64,000 nucleotides of DNA. Source: Pseudomonas fluorescens. GTDB taxonomy: Bacteria; Pseudomonadota; Gammaproteobacteria; Pseudomonadales; Pseudomonadaceae. The DNA lies in assembly GCF_004683905.1 (NCBI RefSeq), contig NZ_CP038438.1, forward strand, positions 1 through 64,000, in the 5' to 3' direction. The position numbers were made by a program, and so were the translations under genes. The notes below the pieces were generated by a model that did no database searches, was not told the DNA's origin, and saw nothing but the letters and a program-made list of their open reading frames with translations. Shown one piece after another: positions 1-12,356 of this stretch; position 1 is the stretch's first letter; every line of letters begins with the position of its first letter.

Positions 1-1488
1 TTGCGCGAGGAGCTGCCTGCCCAACAATTCAACACCTGGATCCGTCCACTACAGGTCGAAGCCGAAGGCGACGAGTTGCGCGTCTACGCACCGAACCGTT
101 TTGTGCTGGACTGGGTCAACGAAAAGTACCTCGGTCGCGTCCTTGAACTGCTGGATGAGCACGGCAACGGCATGGCGCCAGCGCTTTCCTTATTAATAGG
201 CAGCAAACGCAGCTCGGCACCGCGTGCCGCGCCGAACGCGCCGTTGGCCGCTGCGCAGGTGTCCCAGGCTCAGGCCAATACCGTGCCGGCCAGTGCGCCA
301 GCACCCGCTCCAAGTGCAGCTCCGGCCAAGCGCTCGACGCAGAAAACCGAGGAAGTCAGTGAAGAGCCGTCCCGCGACAGCTTTGACCCGATGGCCGGTG
401 CGGCCTCGCAACAGGCCCCGGTTCGCGCCGAACAGCGCACCGTTCAGGTCGAAGGCGCGCTCAAGCACACCAGTTACCTGAACCGCACCTTCACCTTCGA
501 GAATTTCGTCGAAGGCAAGTCCAACCAGCTCGCCCGCGCGGCAGCCTGGCAGGTGGCGGACAATCCCAAGCACGGTTACAACCCGCTGTTCCTTTATGGC
601 GGCGTCGGCCTGGGTAAAACCCACTTGATGCACGCAGTGGGTAACCATTTATTAAAGAAGAACCCGAATGCCAAGGTTGTGTACCTGCATTCCGAGCGCT
701 TCGTCGCCGACATGGTCAAGGCGCTGCAACTGAACGCGATCAACGAGTTCAAGCGTTTCTACCGTTCGGTGGACGCTCTGCTGATCGACGACATTCAGTT
801 CTTCGCCCGTAAAGAGCGTTCCCAGGAAGAGTTTTTCCACACCTTCAACGCCCTGCTTGAAGGTGGCCAGCAGGTCATTCTTACCAGTGACCGCTACCCG
901 AAAGAAATCGAAGGCCTTGAAGAGCGCCTCAAATCCCGCTTCGGTTGGGGCCTGACGGTTGCCGTCGAGCCGCCGGAGCTGGAAACCCGTGTGGCGATCT
1001 TGATGAAGAAGGCCGACCAGGCCAAAGTCGAGTTGCCTCACGATGCGGCGTTCTTCATCGCCCAACGAATTCGTTCCAACGTCCGTGAGCTGGAAGGCGC
1101 GCTGAAACGCGTGATCGCCCACTCGCACTTCATGGGCCGCGACATCACCATCGAGTTGATCCGCGAATCCCTGAAAGACTTGTTGGCACTGCAGGACAAA
1201 CTGGTCTCTGTGGATAACATTCAGCGCACTGTCGCCGAGTACTACAAGATCAAGATTTCCGACCTGCTGTCCAAGCGTCGTTCGCGCTCGGTGGCACGTC
1301 CGCGTCAGGTGGCCATGGCATTGTCCAAGGAGCTGACCAACCACAGCCTGCCGGAAATCGGCGATGTGTTTGGTGGTCGCGACCACACGACGGTGTTGCA
1401 CGCCTGCCGCAAGATCAACGAACTTAAGGAATCCGACGCGGACATCCGCGAGGACTACAAGAACCTGCTGCGTACACTGACCACTTGA
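1..1488 (+). CDS. dnaA: Chromosomal replication initiator DnaA (5' end outside window)
   Basis: DnaA binds TTATCCACA boxes at oriC, melts the origin and loads DnaB. The visible 495 codons hold a low-complexity Ala/Pro linker (about residues 70-115), the AAA+ core with Walker [11 protein letters not shown] (about 200), Walker [10 protein letters not shown] (about 260), and a C-terminal DNA-binding helix-turn-helix with the signature [15 protein letters not shown] (about 460). The first triplet ttg is read as an internal Leu: Pseudomonas DnaA normally has about a dozen more N-terminal residues before [12 protein letters not shown], so the true start and oriC lie upstream of the window. dnaN follows after 39 bp, as usual. 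A perfect DnaA box lies inside the gene at 1209. Confidence 0.98.
   Translation: MREELPAQQFNTWIRPLQVEAEGDELRVYAPNRFVLDWVNEKYLGRVLELLDEHGNGMAPALSLLIGSKRSSAPRAAPNAPLAAAQVSQAQANTVPASAPAPAPSAAPAKRSTQKTEEVSEEPSRDSFDPMAGAASQQAPVRAEQRTVQVEGALKHTSYLNRTFTFENFVEGKSNQLARAAAWQVADNPKHGYNPLFLYGGVGLGKTHLMHAVGNHLLKKNPNAKVVYLHSERFVADMVKALQLNAINEFKRFYRSVDALLIDDIQFFARKERSQEEFFHTFNALLEGGQQVILTSDRYPKEIEGLEERLKSRFGWGLTVAVEPPELETRVAILMKKADQAKVELPHDAAFFIAQRIRSNVRELEGALKRVIAHSHFMGRDITIELIRESLKDLLALQDKLVSVDNIQRTVAEYYKIKISDLLSKRRSRSVARPRQVAMALSKELTNHSLPEIGDVFGGRDHTTVLHACRKINELKESDADIREDYKNLLRTLTT
1209..1217 (-). other. DnaA box
   Basis: Perfect tgtggataa inside dnaA itself (codons for SVDN). Confidence 0.55.
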
Positions 1489-1527
1489 TGAACTCCAGCG
1501 CAGCTTATTAAGGCAAGGGACTAGACC

Positions 1528-2631
1528 ATGCATTTCACCATTCAACGCGAAGCCCTGTTGAAACCCCTGCAACTGGTCGCAGGCGTCGTCGAGCGCCGAC
1601 AGACCTTGCCGGTACTGTCCAACGTGCTGTTGGTCGTCGATGGCCAGCAACTGTCGCTGACCGGTACCGATCTGGAAGTCGAGCTGGTCGGTCGCGTGCA
1701 ACTCGAAGAGCCGGCTGAAACCGGCTCCATCACCGTGCCTGCGCGCAAGCTGATGGACATCTGCAAGAGCCTGCCCAACGACGCGCTGATCGACATCAAG
1801 GTCGACGAGCAGAAGCTGGTCGTGAAGGCCGGCCGTAGCCGTTTCACCCTGTCGACCCTGCCCGCCAATGATTTCCCGACGGTTGAAGAAGGCCCGGGTT
1901 CGCTGACCTGCAGCCTGGAGCAGAGCAAACTGCGTCGCCTGATCGAACGCACCAGCTTCGCCATGGCCCAGCAGGATGTGCGCTACTACCTCAACGGCAT
2001 GCTGCTGGAAGTCTCGGCCGGTGTGATCCGCGCCGTGGCAACCGACGGTCACCGTCTGGCCATGTGCTCGATGCAGGCCGATATCGGTCAGCCGGATCGT
2101 CACCAGGTGATCGTGCCACGCAAAGGCATTCTGGAACTGGCGCGTCTGCTCACCGAGCCGGATGGCAACGTCAGCATCGTTCTGGGTCAGCACCACATCC
2201 GCGCCACCACCGGCGAATTCACATTCACCTCGAAGTTGGTCGACGGCAAGTTCCCGGATTACGAGCGCGTTCTGCCGAAGGGTGGCGACAAGCTGGTACT
2301 CGGCGATCGTCAGGCCCTGCGTGAAGCGTTCAGCCGTACCGCGATTCTGTCCAACGAGAAGTACCGCGGCATCCGTCTGCAACTGGCCAATGGTCAGTTG
2401 AAGATCCAGGCCAACAACCCGGAGCAGGAAGAAGCGGAAGAAGAAGTGGGCGTTGAATACAACGGCGGTTCGCTGGAAATCGGCTTCAACGTGAGCTACC
2501 TGCTCGACGTGCTGGGCGTGATGACCACCGAACAGGTTCGCCTGATCCTGTCCGACTCCAACAGCAGTGCGCTGGTGCAAGAGTCCGACAATGACGACTC
2601 GGCTTATGTTGTCATGCCGATGCGTCTGTAA
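1528..2631 (+). CDS. dnaN: DNA polymerase III beta subunit (sliding clamp)
   Basis: The clamp encircles DNA as a dimer and tethers Pol III and many partner proteins. The 367 residues are the family's normal length. The N-terminus MHFTIQREALLKPLQLVAGVV and the C-terminal end YVVMPMRL, part of the partner-binding pocket, are typical. The start is preceded by a purine-rich ribosome site (aaggcaaggga). It lies between dnaA and recF, the conserved dnaA-dnaN-recF-gyrB order, and is probably co-transcribed with them. Confidence 0.98.
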   Translation: MHFTIQREALLKPLQLVAGVVERRQTLPVLSNVLLVVDGQQLSLTGTDLEVELVGRVQLEEPAETGSITVPARKLMDICKSLPNDALIDIKVDEQKLVVKAGRSRFTLSTLPANDFPTVEEGPGSLTCSLEQSKLRRLIERTSFAMAQQDVRYYLNGMLLEVSAGVIRAVATDGHRLAMCSMQADIGQPDRHQVIVPRKGILELARLLTEPDGNVSIVLGQHHIRATTGEFTFTSKLVDGKFPDYERVLPKGGDKLVLGDRQALREAFSRTAILSNEKYRGIRLQLANGQLKIQANNPEQEEAEEEVGVEYNGGSLEIGFNVSYLLDVLGVMTTEQVRLILSDSNSSALVQESDNDDSAYVVMPMRL

Positions 2632-2645
2632 TCAGCTGATTCTGG

Positions 2646-6172
<3,527 letters not shown>

Positions 6173-6190
6173 TCCTGGTCGGCGGCAAAT

Positions 6191-6222
6191 AAAAAGGCCA
6201 ACGCTCATGCGTTGGCCTTTTT
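6191..6222 (+). terminator. Rho-independent terminator after gyrB
   Basis: A 14-bp perfect stem (aaaaaggccaacgc / gcgttggccttttt) with loop tcat lies 18 bp after the gyrB stop. A/T runs on both sides make it usable in either direction, so it could also stop the converging response-regulator transcript. Confidence 0.93.
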
Positions 6223-6229
6223 ATTGGCA

Positions 6230-6304
6230 GATCAAAAGATCGCAGCCTACGGCAGCTCCAGATGGATTACCGGTAGGAGCTGCCGCAGGCCGCGATCTTT
6301 TGAT
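6230..6304. repeat. REP-type inverted repeat (cgatcttttgat family)
   Basis: Inverted arms gatcaaaagatcgcagcc and ggccgcgatcttttgat flank ggcagctcc / ggagctgcc. This matches a common intergenic REP family of fluorescens-group Pseudomonas and differs from the tgtgggagcg family elsewhere in the window. A half copy lies at 14901-14937. Confidence 0.75.
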
Positions 6305-6306
6305 TT

Positions 6307-7026
6307 TTACTCGGATGCAACCGTCACACTCTCCAACCGATACCCATACCCATAAATCGTCAGCAACTGCCAACCCCGATCCGCCGTCAGCCCCAGCTTG
6401 TTGCGCAGGCGATAGATGTGCGTATCCAGCGGCCGTGACGACGCCACTTCTTCGTGGGGCCAGAAGCGTTCGTACAGGTACTCCCGCGACAATGGCCGAC
6501 CCAAGTTACTGAACAGGCAGCGCGCCAGGCGGTATTCACGCTCCGTCATGACCACTGCCTTGCCCTCGCGGGTGACGCTCAGTTCGGCGTCGTCGAAGGT
6601 CAGGTCATTGAAACTCAGGACTTCAGCAGCGCTGCTACGTTGCTGGCTGTGCCGGCGCAGTACGGCGGCGACTCGGGCTTTCAGCTCGTTGGGGCGGAAC
6701 GGTTTGCTGACGTAATCGTCGGCACCGGCGTTCAGCGCCTGGACGATATCGCTCTCGCCGTCGCGGCTGGTCAGCATGATTGCGGCGGGCGGCGCCTCCA
6801 TGTGTTCGCGGGTCCAGCGCAGGAGTGCCAGGCCGGACAGGTCGGGCAGTTGCCAGTCGAGGATCAGCAGGTCGAAGGTGTCCCGGCGCAATTGGCGCAA
6901 CAGGTCCTCGCCCCGTTCAAAGCTGTGCAACGACCAAGGCTGGTCTCCCTCCGCAGCCATCTGCTGCAGGGTTTGCTCGACCCGACGCAGTTCGGCGGGT
7001 TCATCGTCCAGTATCGCAACGCGCAT
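6307..7026 (-). CDS. OmpR/PhoB-type response regulator
   Basis: A 239-residue DNA-binding regulator. The receiver domain (1-120) has the acidic pair D7/D8, phospho-acceptor D57 (LLILDWQLP), T86 and K108 (SKPF). The C-terminal winged helix (about 140-235) contains MTEREYRLARCLF and a TLDTHIYRLRNKL-like recognition region, here SRPLDTHIYRLRNKL. It is divergent from the adjacent sensor kinase gene, so the two are presumably partners. The regulon and signal cannot be read from the sequence. The pair sits directly after gyrB, a position empty in P. aeruginosa. Confidence 0.93.
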   Translation of the reverse strand: MRVAILDDEPAELRRVEQTLQQMAAEGDQPWSLHSFERGEDLLRQLRRDTFDLLILDWQLPDLSGLALLRWTREHMEAPPAAIMLTSRDGESDIVQALNAGADDYVSKPFRPNELKARVAAVLRRHSQQRSSAAEVLSFNDLTFDDAELSVTREGKAVVMTEREYRLARCLFSNLGRPLSREYLYERFWPHEEVASSRPLDTHIYRLRNKLGLTADRGWQLLTIYGYGYRLESVTVASE

Positions 7027-7160
7027 ACGCGTGGGTTCCTTGTTGCTTGAGCAGTGGCCGGCAACCCTGAAGGCTCGGCCTGTGCGGTAAAAGTAAGCAG
7101 TCCACCATCGGTCGACGTCCGCTATGATTCTTCGGATCTACATCCTCAGACCTGTGGCCC

Positions 7161-7202
7161 ATGAAACCATTCACTGTCCCCTGCCCTGTTTGTCATGAAT
7201 AG
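7161..7202 (+). CDS. Possible 13-codon upstream ORF overlapping the kinase start
   Basis: The frame ATG AAA CCA ... CAT GAA TAG encodes MKPFTVPCPVCHE and ends 5 bases beyond the kinase start codon. The kinase ATG at 7195 has no recognisable Shine-Dalgarno sequence, so translational coupling from this frame is conceivable. It may equally be chance. Confidence 0.2.
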   Translation: MKPFTVPCPVCHE

Positions 7203-8727
7203 CCCGCGTCGGCGTGAAAGCCGCGAGCCAAGTCAGGTCCAGCGTCTGTTTCGACGGCTGGTGCGTGAGTGGTTGTGGATAAGTCTAGTGCTGTTGCCGC
7301 TGACTGCCTTGTTGTCGTATCGCGCGCAGATCAATCTGCACGACGTGGTACCGATGTGGAGCGCGTTGCTTTCGGTAGGGCTGGTAGCCTGCGTACTCGG
7401 ATTGCTGCTGTGGCGCCCGCGCTGGGCGATCTGGGTGACATCGTGCGGTGTGGCTTGTGTGCTGCTGGCTAGCGCCGGGCTGGCGGAAGTTCGACACTGG
7501 TGGTCACCGACTCCAGCGGCGCTGGGCATGTTGTTCGGCTACCTGATCTGGAACTGGCGGCGCCTGAGTGTGGTGCTGACGTATTTTGGCTGGGAGCTGG
7601 CCCGACTGGACCGCGAGCCGAAAGTATTTCCCGAGCGGCGCCGTGCGCAATTCACCAGCGCTGATCAGCTGCAGGGCCAGATCATGGCACTGGAGCAAGC
7701 CATGAGCCGCACCCGCGATACCCGGCGTTTTATTGCCGACGGTCTGGAATACCTGCCGGTGGCGACGCTGATCAGCGATCCCAAGGGGCAGATTCTGCTC
7801 GGAAACCGCAAGGCCCGGGTATTGTTCGATGACCCGCTGGTCGGTGACTATGTTCTCGAGCAACTGGCCCGCCTCGGTTATCCGGAATTGTCCACAGAAC
7901 CACGCCCGGCGCTGTCGGACCTGACGCTGCTGGAGTTTCGCGATCACAAGGAACGCAGTTTGCGTCTGGAACGGGCGGCTTTGCTGCCGGTGGATGGCGA
8001 TACTCCCATCGGCTGGCTGCTGAGCCTCACCGATCTGAGCGCCGAACGCGCCGCAGAAGAACAGCGAGGGGTCTTGCTGCGGTTCCTTTCCCACGATCTG
8101 CGCGCCCCGCATTCGGCGATTTTGGCCCTGCTCGATGTACATCGCCATCAAGCCGGCGCGGACTCACCGCTGTTCGAGCAGATCGAGCGCCAGGTACGCC
8201 GGGCGCTCGATCTGACTGACGGTTTCGTTCTGCTGGCGCGGGCCGAGTCCGAGGCTTATCAGTTCCAGCCCAGTCTGTTCGCGATGCTGGTGCTGGACGT
8301 ACTGGATCAGGCGCTGCCCATTGCTCAGCAGAAAAGCATCAAACTGCTGCACACGATGGACGAACAATCCCAGGAGCGTCTGATCAACGCTGACCAGGGC
8401 CTGCTGACCCGCGCCTTGTTCAACCTGCTGGAGAACGCCATCAAGTACAGCCCGGTCGGTACCACGATCAAGTTGAACGTCAGTTGCCAGGGTGAGTGGC
8501 TATGCTGTGAATTGACCGATCAGGGCAAAGGCATTGCCGCCGAGGAGCTGCCGGATCTGTTCACCCAGTACCGGCGCTTTTCGTCGGGGCAGGGGATTGA
8601 TGGCGTCGGGTTGGGGCTGTCGATGGTCAAGGCAGTAGTCGACCATCATGGCGGTAACATCGAGTGCCACAGTATCGTCGATCAAGGCACCACGTTCCGG
8701 CTGCAGTTACCGCTTATCTGCGAGTGA
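7195..8727 (+). CDS. Membrane sensor histidine kinase
   Basis: A 510-residue sensor. The N-terminal third has about four hydrophobic segments (roughly residues 28-45, 54-75, 79-97, 107-125). A PAS-like segment follows (about 170-285), then a HisKA domain with FLSHDLRAP, whose phosphorylated histidine is residue 300, and a HATPase domain with N-box NLLENAIKYS, G1 DQGKGI and G2 GVGLGLSMV. The stretch after the last membrane segment (FGWELARLDREPKVFPERRR) resembles CHASE2-type kinases, but the large periplasmic CHASE2 domain is absent, so it may be a shortened relative. It pairs with the divergent regulator. No good ribosome site precedes 7195, so the start is uncertain. Confidence 0.92.
   Translation: MNSPRRRESREPSQVQRLFRRLVREWLWISLVLLPLTALLSYRAQINLHDVVPMWSALLSVGLVACVLGLLLWRPRWAIWVTSCGVACVLLASAGLAEVRHWWSPTPAALGMLFGYLIWNWRRLSVVLTYFGWELARLDREPKVFPERRRAQFTSADQLQGQIMALEQAMSRTRDTRRFIADGLEYLPVATLISDPKGQILLGNRKARVLFDDPLVGDYVLEQLARLGYPELSTEPRPALSDLTLLEFRDHKERSLRLERAALLPVDGDTPIGWLLSLTDLSAERAAEEQRGVLLRFLSHDLRAPHSAILALLDVHRHQAGADSPLFEQIERQVRRALDLTDGFVLLARAESEAYQFQPSLFAMLVLDVLDQALPIAQQKSIKLLHTMDEQSQERLINADQGLLTRALFNLLENAIKYSPVGTTIKLNVSCQGEWLCCELTDQGKGIAAEELPDLFTQYRRFSSGQGIDGVGLGLSMVKAVVDHHGGNIECHSIVDQGTTFRLQLPLICE
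7274..7282 (-). other. DnaA box
   Basis: Perfect tgtggataa near the 5' end of the sensor kinase gene, in a membrane-segment coding stretch. Confidence 0.6.
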
Positions 8728-8735
8728 ACAGGCAC

Positions 8736-8766
8736 AAAAAAACCGGCTATATCAGCCGGTTTTTTT
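8736..8766 (+). terminator. Rho-independent terminator after the sensor kinase
   Basis: Stem aaaaaaaccggct / agccggttttttt with a 5-base loop, starting 9 bases after the kinase stop. Symmetric A and T runs make it bidirectional, so it could also close a transcript reading left from hdtS. Confidence 0.93.
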
Positions 8767-8895
8767 ACTTCCGAAAAAAACTTATGCACCTTTTACGGTG
8801 TTTTATGAGCTTGAGAAATATATAAGTAAATCAATTGGTTACTTTCAATATTCAGGCTTTTTCAACAAAACCGTACACAGGTTATCCACAAAATC
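8767..8895. other. AT-rich spacer with one DnaA box
   Basis: This 129-bp gap between convergent genes is conspicuously AT-rich (for example gaaatatataagtaaatcaa) in a GC-rich region and ends with a DnaA box. I see no ORF with a ribosome site in it. Confidence 0.5.
8882..8890 (+). other. DnaA box
   Basis: Perfect ttatccaca at the edge of the AT-rich spacer, 6 bases beyond the end of the acyltransferase gene. Confidence 0.65.
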
Positions 8896-9675
8896 TCAGA
8901 CAGCCACCTGATCATTCGCGGCAGGCGCCTGCGGTGCTGGTGGCAGCGAACCCATTTCGCGCTGGGTCCGTTCGTTCCAGGCCTGTACCCGGTCGTTCAG
9001 CTCGGCGATGGCGCGCGGACCAGTGCCTTCGGCATACATCGGCTCGCCGATGACCACGGTGATCACACCCGACGTCTTGCCCCAGCCGATTTTCGGCCAG
9101 AACTTGCCGGCATTGTGTGCAATCGGTAGCACCGGAAGCGCCGCATTTACCGCCAACGCGCTGCCACTGCGCGAGAACTTGCCGACAGTGCCGTAGGGAA
9201 CCCGGGTGCCTTCAGGGAAGATCAAGACCCAGACGTTGTCCTTGAGCAGTTCATCGCCCTTGGCCGCGACTTGTTTGAGCGCCGCTTTCGGGTTGTCGCG
9301 GTCAATCGCGATCGGCCGCAGCATGGCCATGGCCCAACCGAAGAACGGTACGTAGAGCAATTCACGCTTGAGCACCTGGCTCAAGGGCGAGAAATAAGCA
9401 GAGAGAAAGAACGTCTCCCAGGTGCTCTGGTGGTTCGACTGAATCACGCAGGGCCGATCCGGCACGTTTTCCGCGCCTTTGATCTCGTAACGAATGCCGA
9501 GAAACACCTTGGTCAACCACAAGGCGCAACGGCACCAGTACACGTTGATGAAACGATAGCGCGCCTTGAATGGCAAAAAGGGCGCGATAAAAAAGCTCAG
9601 GCTGCACCACAGCAAGGCAGTGGTGCCCAGCAGCAGGTAAAAGAGAAAAATTCTGATGGCCTGCAGTATCGACAT
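8896..9675 (-). CDS. hdtS: 1-acyl-sn-glycerol-3-phosphate acyltransferase (HdtS/LptA type)
   Basis: The enzyme acylates lysophosphatidic acid to phosphatidic acid at the inner membrane. The start MSILQAIRIFLFYLL (259 residues) matches P. fluorescens HdtS; a longer in-frame reading to 9720 is unlikely. There is an N-terminal membrane anchor (about 8-35), the acceptor motif SNHQSTWE (HX4E), and the substrate motif IFPEGTR. HdtS of P. fluorescens F113 was first described as directing N-acyl-homoserine lactone synthesis and later shown to be an LPA acyltransferase. The orthologue in P. aeruginosa (PA0005) is called lptA. gmhB and glyS lie upstream on the same strand, as in other Pseudomonas. Confidence 0.93.
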   Translation of the reverse strand: MSILQAIRIFLFYLLLGTTALLWCSLSFFIAPFLPFKARYRFINVYWCRCALWLTKVFLGIRYEIKGAENVPDRPCVIQSNHQSTWETFFLSAYFSPLSQVLKRELLYVPFFGWAMAMLRPIAIDRDNPKAALKQVAAKGDELLKDNVWVLIFPEGTRVPYGTVGKFSRSGSALAVNAALPVLPIAHNAGKFWPKIGWGKTSGVITVVIGEPMYAEGTGPRAIAELNDRVQAWNERTQREMGSLPPAPQAPAANDQVAV

Positions 9676-9757
9676 GGCGACGTTTACCGTTACGGGCGAT
9701 GCCCGACTGTTCAAGCGCACTCCCGATCAATCCCTGGTCAGGAACTTCAGAAGCACT

Positions 9758-10291
9758 CTAGTTGTGGATAAGTTCTGCGGCAATCGCCGCCAGATCGTCA
9801 AAAATCAGGGTGCCGACCGGAAGGGTCTTGCCCAGAGTTTTTTCGCCTTTCCCGGTCTTTACCAAAACGGGCTGTGAATCGACGGCTTTGGCGGCCTCCA
9901 GGTCACCAAGGCTGTCGCCGACGAACCAGACATTCGTCAGCGTCACGTTGTAATGCGCCGCGATGGTTTGCAACATCCCCGGCTTCGGCTTGCGGCAATC
10001 GCAACCCTCGTCCGGACCATGCGGGCAGTACACGATCAGCCCGACTTCACCGCCCTGCTCTGCCACGAGCGTGCGCAGGCGCGCGTGCATGGCGTCGAGG
10101 GTGGCAAGGTCGTAATAGCCGCGAGCAATGCCCGACTGGTTGGTGGCGACCGCCACCGTCCAGCCGGCCTTGCTCAACTGCGCAATCGCCTCGATCGAGC
10201 CGGGCAGTGGAATCCACTCCTCCACCGACTTGATGTAAGCGTCGGAGTCGTAATTGATCACTCCGTCCCGATCGAGAATCAGCAGTTTCAA
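9758..10291 (-). CDS. gmhB: D-glycero-beta-D-manno-heptose-1,7-bisphosphate 7-phosphatase
   Basis: A HAD-family phosphatase in the ADP-heptose branch of LPS core synthesis. The 177-residue reading begins at a TTG (MKLLILDRDGVINYD), 8 bases after GAGG. Longer in-frame readings run into glyS and are rejected. The nucleophile and acid motif DRDG is at residues 7-10, TNQSG follows near 50, and the zinc loop CPHGPDEGCDCRKPKPGM is near 92-109. It follows glyS by 10 bp and is probably in its operon. Confidence 0.93.
   Translation of the reverse strand: MKLLILDRDGVINYDSDAYIKSVEEWIPLPGSIEAIAQLSKAGWTVAVATNQSGIARGYYDLATLDAMHARLRTLVAEQGGEVGLIVYCPHGPDEGCDCRKPKPGMLQTIAAHYNVTLTNVWFVGDSLGDLEAAKAVDSQPVLVKTGKGEKTLGKTLPVGTLIFDDLAAIAAELIHN
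9773..9781 (-). other. DnaA box
   Basis: Perfect tgtggataa spanning the last codons of gmhB (AELIHN end). Confidence 0.6.
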
Positions 10292-10301
10292 CAGCAATCC
10301 C

Positions 10302-12356
10302 TCAACCCAACAGCGAAATGTCGGCAACCCCGAGGAACAGACCACGCAGACGCGCGAGCAGCGCGTAGCGGTTGGCCCGGACCTTGACGTCTTCGGCATT
10401 GACCATCACCGCGTCGAAGAACGCATCCACCGGCTCGCGCAATGCCGCCAGACGCGCCAGCGATTCGTTGTACTGACGCGCTGCGGCCATTGGCTGCACC
10501 GCCTGATCCGCTTGCTGAATCGCCGAGTACAGCGAGAACTCGTTGGCGTTGTCGAAGTACTTGGCCTCGACCACGGTCGGCACCGAGCCTTCAACCTTGC
10601 TCAACAGGTTCGATACACGCTTGTTCACCGCTGCCAGCGCTGCCGCTTCCGGCAGTTTGCGGAAGGCCTGAACCGCTTGCACACGCTGGTCGAAGTCCAG
10701 CGCCGAACCCGGCTTCAGGGCACGTACCGACAGGTAAGTGGCGACATCGACGCCCTCGTCTTCGTAACGCGCACGCAGACGGTCGAAGATGAATTCCAGC
10801 ACCGCGTCGTTCAGACCGGCAGCCTTGACCTTGGCACCGAACGCATTCACGGCGAAAGCCACGGCGTCGTTCAGGTCCAGATCCAGTTGTTTCTCGATCA
10901 GGATGCGCAGCACGCCGAGGGCCGCACGGCGCAGGGCATACGGGTCTTTGCTGCCGGTCGGCAGCATGCCGATACCGAAGATCCCGACGAGGGTATCGAG
11001 CTTGTCGGCGATCGCGACGGCCGCACCGGTCAGGGTCGCCGGCAGTTCAGCACCGGCACCGCGTGGCATGTACTGCTCGTTCAGCGCCAGCGCGACGTCT
11101 TCCGGCTCGCCGTCATTGAGCGCGTAGTAGTAACCGGCGACACCTTGCATCTCCGGGAACTCGCCGACCATTTCGGTGGCCAGGTCGCACTTCGACAGCA
11201 GGCCGGCACGGGCCGCCCACGAAGCGTTGCCGCCGATTCGCGCGGCGATGTAGGCCGCCAGTTTCGAAACGCGCTCGGCCTTGTCGTAGACGCTGCCGAG
11301 TTTTTCCTGGAACACCACGTTCTTCAGGCGATCATTGAAGGCTTCGAGTTTCTGCTTCTTGTCTTGCTTGAAGAAGAACTCGGCGTCGGTCAGGCGTGGG
11401 CGAACCACTTTCTCGTTACCGGCGATGATCTGCTGCGGGTCTTTGGATTCGATGTTGGCGACGGTGATGAACCGTGGCAGCAACTTGCCGTCGGCATCCA
11501 GCAGGCAGAAGTACTTCTGGTTGTCCTGCATGGTGGTGATCAGCGCTTCCTGCGGCACGTCGAGGAAGCGTTCCTCGAACGAGCACACCAGCGGCACCGG
11601 CCATTCGACCAGCGCGGTCACTTCATCGAGCAGCGCCGGCGGCACGATCGCGGTGCCTTCCTGACGGGTCGCCAGTTCTTCGGTGCGCTTGCTGATGATC
11701 TCGCGACGCTCGTTGGCATCGGCCAGCACGTAGGCGGCACGCAGGTCGGCCAGGTAGCTCGACGGCGAACCGATGCGCACGCTTTCCGGGTGATGGAAAC
11801 GGTGACCACGGGAGTCGCGGCCAGCCTTCTGCGCGAGGATGGTGCAGTCGATGACCTGGTCACCGAGCAGCATCACCAGCCACTGGGTCGGACGCACGAA
11901 CTCTTCCTTGCGCGCACCCCAACGCATGCGTTTCGGGATCGGCAGGTCGTTCAGCGAATCTTCGACGATGGTCGGCAGCAGGCTTGCGGTTGGCTTGCCG
12001 GCGATGTTCTGGCTGTAACGCAGTTTCGGGCCGCTCTGGTCGATTTCGCTCAGCTCGACGCCGCACTTCTTGGCGAAGCCCAGGGCTGCCTGAGTCGGGT
12101 TGCCTTCAGCGTCGAAGGCGGCCTGACGTGGCGGGCCATCCAGGTTGATGCTGCGATCCGGTTGCTGGGTCGCCAGCGCCGTGATCAGCACCGCCAGACG
12201 GCGCGGCGCGGCATAGACCGTTTTGCTTTCGTAGCTCAGGCCCGCAGCTTGCAGGCCCTTGTCGATACCGGCGAGGAACGCTTCAGCCAGGGTGTTCAGG
12301 GCTTTTGGCGGCAGTTCTTCGGTGCCCAGTTCAACCAGAAAATCTTGCGCACTCAT
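10302..12356 (-). CDS. glyS: Glycyl-tRNA synthetase beta subunit
   Basis: The beta chain of the alpha2-beta2 bacterial GlyRS. It carries tRNA recognition functions, while glyQ supplies the catalytic core. At 684 residues it has the usual length. The start [17 protein letters not shown] is diagnostic, and the C-terminal part (about 560-680) resembles the anticodon-binding DALR region. Its start codon overlaps the glyQ stop by 4 bp (ATGA), so the two are translationally coupled. A 729-codon open frame on the opposite strand is a coding shadow. Confidence 0.98.
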   Translation of the reverse strand: MSAQDFLVELGTEELPPKALNTLAEAFLAGIDKGLQAAGLSYESKTVYAAPRRLAVLITALATQQPDRSINLDGPPRQAAFDAEGNPTQAALGFAKKCGVELSEIDQSGPKLRYSQNIAGKPTASLLPTIVEDSLNDLPIPKRMRWGARKEEFVRPTQWLVMLLGDQVIDCTILAQKAGRDSRGHRFHHPESVRIGSPSSYLADLRAAYVLADANERREIISKRTEELATRQEGTAIVPPALLDEVTALVEWPVPLVCSFEERFLDVPQEALITTMQDNQKYFCLLDADGKLLPRFITVANIESKDPQQIIAGNEKVVRPRLTDAEFFFKQDKKQKLEAFNDRLKNVVFQEKLGSVYDKAERVSKLAAYIAARIGGNASWAARAGLLSKCDLATEMVGEFPEMQGVAGYYYALNDGEPEDVALALNEQYMPRGAGAELPATLTGAAVAIADKLDTLVGIFGIGMLPTGSKDPYALRRAALGVLRILIEKQLDLDLNDAVAFAVNAFGAKVKAAGLNDAVLEFIFDRLRARYEDEGVDVATYLSVRALKPGSALDFDQRVQAVQAFRKLPEAAALAAVNKRVSNLLSKVEGSVPTVVEAKYFDNANEFSLYSAIQQADQAVQPMAAARQYNESLARLAALREPVDAFFDAVMVNAEDVKVRANRYALLARLRGLFLGVADISLLG

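Noticed and set aside
652..2580. 642-codon minus-strand frame across dnaA/dnaN
   Set aside because: It is antisense to certain genes. Its Gln/His/Arg-rich composition and lack of domains are typical of complement frames in high-GC coding DNA.
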